This document shows, piece after piece, positions 27,801 through 39,800 of a stretch of 64,000 nucleotides of DNA (positions are counted from its first letter, which is position 1; every line of letters begins with the position of its first letter). Below the pieces are notes generated by a model. That model was not told the DNA's origin. It was given only the letters and a program-made list of their open reading frames with translations, and searched no databases. Origin of the DNA: Centropus unirufus (taxonomy: Eukaryota; Chordata; Aves; Cuculiformes; Centropidae). The stretch spans positions 7,767 through 71,766 of the forward strand of contig VYZI01000119.1 in NCBI GenBank assembly GCA_013397695.1. Reading direction: 5' to 3'. The position numbers were made by a program, and so were the translations under genes.

Positions 27801-30800
27801 TTTTCTGACACTGATGCTATCATGTGTCCCAAACAGAGATGGTACTTGTACTTACCTATTAGGGTAAAACATTTGCGGACACAAACAGTCGACAAATTCC
27901 GTTTTTCTCGTAAATAATCAGCAATTTGCCCAGACAGAATTATACATAACCAGCAGCCAAAATAAGGTAGGGCAGATAAAAACCCATTCTGTTAAGGATA
28001 TAAAACAAAGAGAGTTAAAACACTGCAATGACAATTCAATATTCTGAAAGATCACTTATGCTGGAGCATTAACAGAGACTGAAGGAGAGGTGCCAAAAGC
28101 AACCATTCACATAACTATTGCTGGTATTACCATAAAAGAAAAACCTACGGATAGAAAAAGCAAAGCATTTTAAAGTTACCAATCTGTAAACCTGATGATC
28201 CCGAAGGTCTTTTCCAATCTGGTGATTCTTTGATTCTATATAACGCTTCAACATTACATTATTGCATACCTATCTGCTGAAACATCCGATGCTAGCTGTA
28301 ATCAGAGACAAGATATGTAACTCGATCTTTTATCAGACCCAGGCTAGAAATCCAAAGCGAAGACTTCTGCCTGATTCTGCATGTTTTTCTAATGAGGGGA
28401 AACAAAAGGTTTTTGCTGTATAAGTTTGCAGCATTTCCATACAATTGTGAATAATTACTGATGATAAAGCTATAATTTGACCTAATCTATGATTAGGTAT
28501 TTCGATAGCTATTGGATAGAAATACCGTAACTTTTATACACTATTATAAATATATATTTGTCAAGGAACAATTGAAAGCTGCCCTAGGAAATCTAATTTG
28601 CAATCAGTCCAGAAACACTTCCCACCTGAAATCCACTCTATCAGCACTCAACATGCAGCCGGTTGGGTTTCAGTGCTCAAATTTTGAAAAACAGAAGACA
28701 GCCTCATTAATAAAAAACAACCAACCAAACAACTTTGGAACCACTGTTCAAAGACACAGCATTATTTTTAACCAATACCTTTGTTGTAGGATGGAAACTG
28801 GCAGAATATACAGCAGCAACCGTTAAATATTTCAAACAGTAATGCAATTTACAACTCAAGGTGCAGCAATGAAGCTAGTCCAATGCCATTATGCTAGCTT
28901 TTTCCTTTTCTCAGATGTTCATAACAGTCAGTACTCCTAAGTCACTCCAAAAAGAAAAGCATAACCCAGAGACATAGGAAATCACTTTACAGCAGAATCT
29001 ATTAGCAACAGCATTTTACAAAACGCATGCAATCAAGGGCTCTCATAGCAAATGACTTCCACAGATGTTTATGCAGGCATTGCCTCAAGAGGCACAAAGA
29101 ACTTGACCAGTTACTTCAGCTAGTTTTTACCTGCCGTTTTGCAGCTTGCCCTACTGCAACCTTCTCTTCCAATACCTCTCTTCCCATCTTATCCTCCCAA
29201 AATTGCTAGCATTGCCTCTATCCTCCAAGATGTGCATCTTCAGTTTGCTCTAAACCAGTCTGATGTGTTAAACCAGGAAGGCTATGCTAAACTTCTTGGA
29301 ATTTTATTTGAGCTGTACCAGCCTCTTCCAGGTGTACTACAATGTCCCTGAAACTTTCTCATCGAAGGAAGCCCAGTACAGTCAAGTAATTGCTATAAAT
29401 AAGAATGTTCCATCTCCCTCACCCACATATTTTTTCCCTGGTAAGTAATCTCATTTTCTAAAAAATTCCTTGAAAAGCACTGTATCTGGACCTTAAGTCT
29501 ATGAGTTATTTTCACCCTACTTACCTTACCTAAAACAGGTGTTTTACCTCTGCTGCTCATTGATGAAGTAACATTTTGCAAAGGGATGCAATCAGACTGA
29601 AACTTCCCCTACCTTTTTTATTTCTTCCCCTCTCTTTAAAATACTTTAAAAAAATGCCACTTGTCCAATGATTTCCTTAGTTCTATTTTTCTTTTTTTTT
29701 TTAACTAGAAATGTTCTCCTTTATGAGTGAGCAAAGAAGTAGTAGACAGTATTTCAGAAGCCATAAAGCAAGGTATAAAATCTGAAGCAAACACAGAAAC
29801 CATAAATCAGAGAAAAACATTTTTTATAGTTATTGTTTCATATCAGAGCAGTTAAAATGAGTAATGTGCATTTTCAACCAGAGAAATGAGCTTGAAAGCT
29901 CACATTATGCTAAATGTCAGATAAGTCCTGAAAAAAAAAAGTAGTAATTACAAGGCAGGCAGCATGTGTGATGCATTTGCTTAATTGTGAAGATTTGTTT
30001 TACCATTTGCCAGCGATATAGCTACATTCCAAGGCTCTTAAACAAGTTCCTCCATTCTAAACAGCAGAGGAGATCTCTTATTGCTTTTCTTTAAGTCAGA
30101 AGAAAGTGACTTTATTTTTGTCTCACCTCCTGTGCATCGAACCGCAGGATCTCCTTCATGTACGTGGGTAAGAGTGTGAGAAGTGTATAGAAAGTCCAAT
30201 TGTAAGAGAAGTGTGCCACCACAATAGCCCAGAGTGGGAGGGACTCCAGTATAGGTCTCCAGGGAACAGATTTCTGTGTAGAAAGCTAGCACGCAGGGGA
30301 AAAAGGGAAGAGTGAGCAGGACGTGGGGTGTTCATACAAATAAAACCAGGCTTGACTGCCCCAATCTACGCTGGTCATCCATTCTGAAGGGCACAACACA
30401 AGTCTCATGGTGTAGACCAGCAATGAATGAAGGACTGTGTTCAGCCCCAACTGAAGGTGGACTAAACGTATGTTACCACTCTGTTGTTTATTATTGCAAA
30501 GTAAACCAATGACTATTATGTTTTGTAATCAGAATTTCAGAAAGTATGCATTCCCTCGTTGAGATTTGCTGCCTTCTACTATAAATTATTAAATATTTAT
30601 AGGAGAAGAGAGCCCTTCTGTTTATTTAGGTAATTAATTTAGTTTATTTCCTACACAATCCTAGATATTAAACGTGGTGTCCCAGCCAACTTAGCAGGCT
30701 GTAAATATATATCCTGAGTCACAAGAATGAACTCTTATGCATGCTTCAGGACCTGTCTTCTTAGCATTTTCAACATGTTTTCTCCACAAACATCTCTCTT

Positions 30801-33800
30801 ACTTTAGAAGACACATTGAAAAAAAGACATAAAATGTTGTGTTGTGAAGTCTGAAGACATTACGCAGGTCTGGATCTAGTTTAAGGAGAAGTGACAGACT
30901 TGAGCTTTTTATTTAAAAAGCACTGCAACAACATCTATGACAAAAGGCATTATTGTAAATGCTTTCGATAGGTAAGAAAAAATTGGTAATCAAACAACTC
31001 TACTGTGTTTTGTTTCACAAACTCTGCCTTTTCTCTGGAATTTAGGATGCTTTTCTAGATATCAACAGAGCATTACGCTAATGGCAATATTTGTGGTTCA
31101 TGTTCTCACTTAAGCAAGCAGGACTATGCCAAAGTGCTGTACCTGATCTTTCAGAGAAGAGAGAATATATTCTCTTTCAGCATGTGAAATGCTCTTGTGA
31201 GTTTCTGGTGTATCACTAACCAACCACATCCAGAAGAAGAACCATAATACACCAAGTGCACCTATTGTCATGAAGATATAGAAAGAGAGAAAGAAATAAA
31301 AACATAAGCAATTATATCGAGTAACACTCTCACATTATTTAGTCAGAAGTTTTTCTCCAAATACTGTAATATAATTATAATGAACATTATTTTTCTATCT
31401 ATGTATAAACAGTAGGTCCCCAAAACAGCTTAACAGTACATTTAGCGGTAATAAACAATAAAGAAGACTAAGCAGGAAAGTGGTTTTTTCGGTTTTTTCC
31501 TCTTCCTCTTGGCAGTGCCTCAGACAGCAAGAAAGTTGCATACACATACATTTTGTATTTTTATCAGTCACATGGAACAGCCACAAAGGATATGGCTGAC
31601 CTAGAAAATAAACTTTCACGGTGAGTTTAATCAGAAGAAATACTTTCTGTGAATACTTAGAATATCACCGTGTACAGCTTAACTGATGTACCAAGCTTTT
31701 TTTAAAGCCAAACCCCAGAACAGTCATTTGAAAAAGGTAACTTATCAATAGCCAGTCCAAATCAGCTGAATTTTTATGTAACTATAACATTGTAACTTTT
31801 TCCACTTTGTCCAATTCTTTGTCTTGAACTCTTTTATTTACAAAAATATTGGAGGTGGTTTTGTTGAGGAAAGTGTAACCCTTGTCTTTTATTCTGGATT
31901 CTCCCTTCCCCATGCAGAACAGAAAATGACTCAGCCACGTAAGCAGACCTACAGAAAACATCAGTTCTATCTACAGCATGCTATTAGAAAATACTTTCTG
32001 TGTTTGAGTTTCTAGAACAAAACTCACAGTAAACATGCTATGTCTTGTATTTTGGGCATTCCTTCAGGGTTTTGTGACTGCTAGAAAGATTTTCCACACA
32101 GTCTACACTTAAAACAGCAGTGATTTTTCACATGTTCTTTCATTCAGAGTAGAAGTTTGTTCCGCGGATTAAAGTTATTAACTCAATTTCACACTTCAAA
32201 TAAGAAATTTCAGCCAGCTGCTTCCAAGTGGTGGGAGAGTTAAGAGTATTTGACTTTTGTCCAACTCGGAGACAGCTTTGCTCATTGAAAGCAAGGCTTA
32301 CATAGTCACACACAGGAATCTACTTAACTTTAAATATCTCTCTTTTCCCAGGAGGAATAAAGTAGCAATGCTACATGTCAAACACATTTTTAAAACTTAA
32401 GTTTTATAAAGCAGCATGTTTTCCAAAAGAAGTATGAATAGTATTTTTAACAATTATTAACAGCTTACCAAAGATGTAAAACACGTACACCCAGTTCATA
32501 TAGTAGCAAATTAAACCAGATAGTGGCAATGAGACGACAGTTCCCAGCTGTGAACCTGCCAGCAGAAAGCAAAACAAAGTGGAAACCCAGTAATTAAATC
32601 TCCTACAGACCCCTTAAACTAAACAGCATTTCAGTTATTTTTCTATAATAAATCATGCAGGAAAGATTTGCAACCACCACTAGAGGGCTGCCCTTTCACC
32701 TGAAAGAAACAGAGGCACAATAAGCTGCTTTGGCAGCTCCAAGTAAACAGAGTCACAAAGTCCTAAGCACCCAAATTACAATCAAAAAGCAAAAACAGAC
32801 AGGCATTCTTGGCACATTCATCTCCAATGAAGGGATGGCCCTAGTACATCCAAACCAATGCAAATTAGTCAAGGCCAGAAGGGATCCATATAACCAGCAG
32901 GTTCAAATCCCACAGTCCTCATATTTGACAGGGTATAGAATCAGGCAAAGGAGAAAGGAAAGACAAGCAGATTCCAGACCAGATACAAGGCAAAAGCAGG
33001 AAATAACTATTCTTGAGTTTATAATTCAATATATATTTTGCAATGGATGACGGGTTAATTCCCCAACCCAGTCTAAACTAGAAACCCCACCCGTATTATT
33101 TACTTCCTCAGGAAGTCTATTGGTGATAAATACTAGATGTTGTCTCCCAGTCCTCGTTCTATGATTGCTTCTCCAAACCTAATCTCAGCGCAGAAAACAC
33201 TGCAGTATGTTGATGCACTGGCTGTCTACAGTCCAGAAAGCTTCAACTACGAATAACACAATGACATAGTTTATACAAAATATCTATCAAAGTAACCAAA
33301 CCATATAACCTCGATCTCTTAGAAAATCAACGTGATCATGATTAAATAAACCAGAGATCATATGACTGCCAATCATGAAAATGTGAGGAAAAGGAAACAA
33401 TCTGATAAGTTTACATAAGATGCCTTATCCATCCACGACTGCTAACTGGCAGTTCCAAGGCCACAGCCTCTTCTCACGAGTGAAAACACGTGCTAATGTT
33501 CAAGATACCAAAGGACAGTTTAAAAGCCCCCACTTGTTAAAATCAGAAGATGTCAATCCCTACTCTGTGATCTCATCTTAACTTGTGTGCAGGCTTTCAC
33601 ATGAAGACTTCTTTTAAATCAGATTTAATTCACTGTTATGGCAGAAAACAGCCACCAAAAAAAGAGAAGAAGTTTTGTGCTGCATTAAAGTGGCTCATGG
33701 AAGGGTCTGATGAGTGCCTGAAATAGCACAAAGGAAGTAATGAGACACTACACTAGGAGGGAAGTAAAGAAATGTGACAAAGAAAGGATTAAGGCTTCAT

Positions 33801-36800
33801 TCCTGTTTGCACAAGGGAGCCACTAGACTGGCTTGGCTATTTGAGAAACAGTAGCTGTAGCTTACATGGTATAGCTCTGTTTTCTTGACAAAGCCTAAGT
33901 TGAGTAAGAAAGACTAATTAAAACTAATAAAAATGAGTAAAACAAACTATTACTTTGTTAAGGGAATGCAAGATTTGTCATCCTTAAAATAAATTTTGAC
34001 TGGTAATTAGAAAGCTACATTTGTCACCTGCCCCCAAAACACTGCACTGAGCAACGTGACTGACCGATAAATGCCTAAACCAGATGAAGGCTCGGTGGAG
34101 AAAAGCAAGACCGATGTGTCCATGAAGCTCAGCAAATAACACAGGGTGTGACTGACCGCAGCTGTTGCAAAGGAAGCTGACTATATCTCAACACAAAGGG
34201 GACCAAGGCCTTTGTCTCAGATAAACAGCTACACCAGTTGAGAGGATCAGCTGACTGTATCAGCAGTTGAGTGGATCAGCTCGGTGCTCTAAATGGTTCT
34301 CCCCAGGTTTATTAGAAGTGTGACCGACCCCCTGAGTCAGCCAGACCAGCATGAGGACAGTGAGTACGTGGCTCAGCCCAACACAAAGTATAAAAACTAA
34401 ACATCTAACAACAGAATTGCCAAGATATCAACAGACTTGACCTGCCTTCAACCCACGTAATTCCTTCCCAGTGACTAGAGATTCCCAGTGTCAGGACGGT
34501 GAGCACACTAGAGACTGGTAACGCAGGGGTGCATTCCAATTGCTAGATTTTGTTTGGCATTAACTTACAGTTATACTGTACTTTCAGTATATTTTGAATC
34601 ACCCTGCTAAATAAAAAAAAATCCTGAATAATAAATATCTTCAAATGAGTAAATCTGGTATCAAACATTGCACCTTTCATGTGTAGGGTATCTAAGTGAA
34701 CCTGGTCAGGGAGTGCTGGACTCTTAGAGGAGCTCTTGCAGCAATACATGGACATTGGACATTTACTTCCTTGAGTTCCTCCAAAAACACTTTAAAAAGA
34801 ACCCCCAAAACAAGCCAAACACCTCTGTCCTGCGCTTCTGCCCCAGCTTTTTTGTTTCCAATACTAAGTCTCCTTTATTTACAGTATCGCCTACTAATCA
34901 GCTTCACAGTAACTCTCTGCACCACTCTACATCAAAGTTAGTCTGAAGTTCATAGCTGCAGATCAATACCTCTTCTTAGGGTTATAAAAGCCACGACTAA
35001 ATGAAGCTAATGAATGCAAAGCAAGATTTAATTCAATGTTATCCTTTTAAGATTAAATGCTGATTAAAATTTATAATATAAATCCCTTTGATTTAAGTCA
35101 ATCCTCCCTCTTCTTGCAGTAAAAATGTATAATCCTGTTATCAGCGTGGGAATTTCTTACCTGCATATGAAATACTAAGGAGCTTGCTGCGTTCCATTGG
35201 AGGAGCCCAGGAAGACCACATTGAATGCATAGCTGGGAAGGTAACACCCTAGAAAACAACATTTCATTCTGCGGAAACACAACAATCTTAGAATTCCCTT
35301 AAACTTTGCAGGTTTCAAAGTATATTTCACTATAAAGCAATAGTACAATCTGTTAATTCCTTGTTTAGCAAGAAACCACTTTAAAAAGTGTACAAAGCAT
35401 GAAAGTAAGTAGATAGAATTATTTTCTCCTGATTTTGATTCTGTATATGATGGAAAAGGTGCAGAAATATAAGCAACATTGTTCTGAGCTCCTGGCTTCT
35501 GACAAATGAAAGGAGATAACTCTAATTTTGCCTCAAGTGTCCTCGCAAATAGAACCTTTTTCTTAGTTTAAAGCTTAGGCTAAAACACAGGGCAAGCTTT
35601 TTAATTATTAAAAAAAAATTAAAACTAAAATACTTAAAACAATCCATACACTACTCCAGCATACTGATACCCATAGGGTTGAATCATTACAATTTATTAA
35701 TAAATTATTCAGATATGTTTTGAAGTTACATAGAGAAATGGGATTACCTCTCCCAGTCCTTCCAAGGCTCTGACAGCTATAAGGTAGCCAACTCCCAGAT
35801 CTGCGGCTAAAGGAGTAAGCAAGGTGAATACAGAGGTACCAAAAATGCCAAACCCCAGTAACCGCTTCCCTCCAATTTTGCTTGCAAGATATCCTCCTGG
35901 AATCTGAGTAATGATATAGCCATAGAAAAAAGAACCAAGGATCCATCCCTGAGTATCAGCATCCCAAGAATACTTTTTCCCCTAAAAGAGAAAAAAACCC
36001 AAAATGCAATAAGTTCCAAATAGCAGTTTCCATAATGATGCCTTATATAACTTTGATCCATCATTTAACTCTTTATTTCTAAATCGCTAATCTTTCATGG
36101 TCTGCCCAGGCATGGTCTAACCCAAGGACAAAAATCACCACAATATGGAATGTAAGTGCTCAGGCAGTTATCCCTCTTTGAATTCTAAGCAACTTGGATT
36201 AGGTGACACGGGTACAGACTCTGTAGCCCACGTGAGTGTGGATCCCACTTCTGTACCACAGTATAGACATCCTGCTGTGCTCTAGAAAATGGCTTTTCCT
36301 GCAGAAAATTATGACATAAAAGCAAACAAGTAGATGAAGACGATTAAATTTAATATAAAGAAAGAGAGCAGCCAAGGACAGGACTCACAAGGGTATGTGG
36401 AAGAATGGGATAAACACCACAAAGGGGAGATGAGTTTAGCAGACCAAGTAATAAAAACAAAGAAGATTGAGATAAAGAGCCTGAAGCTACAAAGGAAGTC
36501 ACCAAGAAGTCATGAACTGTTGCCCAATAAAGTGATTTTGAAGTTTGGGATCACTTCCAAAAGCTCAATTTATGAGCATCTAAATAAGCAGCATATATTT
36601 CACAGAAGTGATGAGACAGAATCGTCTTCCCATAAAGCCTGCAGTTACAATTTGCTCATTATAAATAATAAATAACCTCTAAACAAGCAAAAAAAATAAA
36701 GGCAGGAAGATGGCAAGAGTGGTTAGAAATAAAATTCAGTTATTATGTGAGATCTATCCAAGTCCAAATTCACAAAATTGGGGGGGGGGGGGGTGGGTTG

Positions 36801-39800
36801 GGGTTTTTTTTAAAAAGTTTTTTAATAAATCCAACAGTTCAATTAGGAAATGGGATTTTAAGGAATACTGGAAGGAAAAGACAGGAGACATGACAAGAAT
36901 CATGATCTAGGAAAGAGATCAAAGAAGTGCGGAGAAAAATATTCCATTTAATTTGCAATGAAATTTCATGCCACTGAGACTGCATGAAGAACAGGCAAAT
37001 AGGGACAGTGATGCAAGCTCTGATGTAGATGTTACATCAATGGTTGATTGTTGGCTTATAAAACAGTGACTCACAGTAGATCTACAAGGCCAGATTAGCC
37101 ACTTTGTAAGGAATAGAACAGAAAGGACGTACATTGAAAAAAACTGACCCTGAGCACAGCACTGCTAAATTATCTAGTCATTTAAGGCTATTATTGTTCA
37201 AAATAGCTTTAAAAGAAACACTGAAATGGCCGTGCAGTAAAGAACAGCTTGCTCTAAGCGTGAATCAGCAATCCTAGATTTCTATTAAAATCAATTTACA
37301 TGGGACGTTACAGGGCAACATGCTTGAGACCTCACCGTAGTGTTGCGTGGAACGTTTATGGAGGAATGCTCTGGGCACACATTGGCAGTTGTATTCTTTA
37401 TAATGCTCATGTTAGGTTCTACCATATCCACCAGAGCAACGCTGAGGTTCACACGTAAGGCGTACAGGAGGAAGAAGCCAAAAAAGGCCAGCAGTGCTAG
37501 GTTGTAGCGGGCTGAGCAGCATGCAGGGACTGAAATGAGAGTAAACGAGACATTTTTTTAGCAGAACCTAACGAAATAAGGGCAACTGATAAGCAGTTTT
37601 TACCAATAATCTCAGAACTTGACGGAAAAGAAAAAATAGGCAATAAAACAAGCTAATTGTTCTAGTCTTAAGGGGTCTATCCAATAATAGTAGAGGCCGT
37701 GGTAGCCCAGTTTTCGCCTGATGTGCAAACCAAATGTAATTCTGGTTTATGCAACTGGAAAAGACCCAAACAAGTGTAGGGGAAGCAATGCAATTTTTGT
37801 GTGGTTGGTGGAAATGGATTGAGCAACACCGTTTCAAAAGACCTCTGCAAATTACAGTAATATTTATTCAAAGTAGAAATTCCCACTAAAAAATCCCCAC
37901 TAAAACTAACATTAGCAGAAAGCCTCTCCTATATGTGAAAAAGGTTAAAGAAAAAACAGAGTGCTGTTCAGGAACATCACTGAGATCCTCGGCTGTTTTC
38001 TCGGACAAGCTTCCCTTCTGTGAGTTTGCTTGTAAAGAAATAGGCATTTGCTCAAAGCTGCCGAACAGAGAAAATTAGCAGAAAGACAAATGACAATCAT
38101 TGTGGTGCACTGTGAAACCGCAGCAGTTGCCCAGTACACCCCTCTTACTGCAGTCATCATACAACAGTGGAGTTGACTAAGGAAAATGAGCCTTAGATTC
38201 AGCATAAAATTGGTGTTGTGGCATGAAGCCGACTGTAGTAAGTGTTTAAACCCAGATATCAGACTTTGAACTGTAACGCAGTCCTTGCGTCCCTTCTAGA
38301 GGAGTACCCAGCAGCATTTGGCAGAGATCACTCAGTACCAGGAGATTCAGATCAGAATTGAGCTGCAATTTGGCCAGTATATTACCGGTGGCAATAAATT
38401 TTGCATCCATACAAAATACAGTTTACAGCTCTGCAGATACTCGTCATGAACTGGAGATGCCTGAATCTACTGAGCAGAATTGTGGAGACACTACTTGAAG
38501 AATCTGCTGAATTTGCAGATAGTTAGGGGGGGCGGAATTTAACCCTTTGTGAGGAAATTACGGTGCTAGCAGAAAACCTGGATGTCAGACTCAGAGCGCT
38601 GGGGGTCAGCACCTGCAGAGTTTACATCAGTCTACAGTGATCTCATCTTTCTCCGACTATTCAGAATTCAAATGATGATCAGAACAAGTATATCTATGAA
38701 CAACAGGATTGACTGGAGCTTCCTCTGTATATCCCTGGACTGGATTCTCTGATCTGCAGTAAGAAGCAAAAAGCAAGCCCTGTGGACAAGCTACCTGAAG
38801 ACTCTCCCCTTACCAGTAACTTCCTAGAAACCGGCCTATGCTATTTTGTCTTTTTCAGTGGGGACCAACAGAGCCTTTCTGCAAGACTATTTTTCATGAA
38901 ATTAGTAGAACTTTCCCATTTTTAAATGCTCTAACACTCCAACTTCATGGCTACACCTGTTGTTAAAATGACATGAAGAGGCTGTATTTACTGTGTCCCT
39001 TTAGTAAATGACTGATAAGTGAGGTTACTGTAAAAATATGCAAAATGCCTTCCAGACCTGCAGAACTTGCAAGTCTTGCCTCAGCAACGTTTGACAAAGT
39101 CACATCCAATTTTTAGATGACACGAAGGAGAGCAGCCAAGATTTTATTGCTTATTTTAAAAACAACAGGCACCACGAGCAGGAAGTACTTACTGCACAAA
39201 AACTAGTCAAGCAGCTTCATTGTCCCTTACCATTGTTTAAAAAGCAATTTGCCTTAAGTAGAAAATGTACAGTCATATCATTTATAAAAATAAATATAAT
39301 CACAGGTGAAGCCATTTAACCGTTCCACTGTCTGCATTTGCTGGGGTTAAACAATAATAACACAAGGCTGAATATCACAATGATGATGTAACCCTCTCCT
39401 TGGAAGCGCAGAATAACTGGAACATCCATTACTCTTCTTCTAGAAGCCTCTCACTGGTATACACTGGTCTGGAAAGCAAACTCCACAAAAGAGATGTGCA
39501 AGGACTTAAGATCACTAATGTCAGGGGTTTTTTTCCAACTGTAAATGGTTTATCATTAAAATTTAACAAACGTAGATCTGCAAATCGCAACCACATGGCT
39601 GCTGAATCATTGCATCCCTGTCTTTCTCCTAAGTGCATTTGCGATACCCAAGATAATTAGATCAGGTTAACAGAAGATTCAAGAAGATTCCAGACATACT
39701 TTAATCCCCCACCGCTTCAGGAGATTGCCATAATCAGAGGAACACAGACATTCACCTGCTCGAAAGTTTAAGGTAGCTAACCATAATGTTCAAGGTCTTA

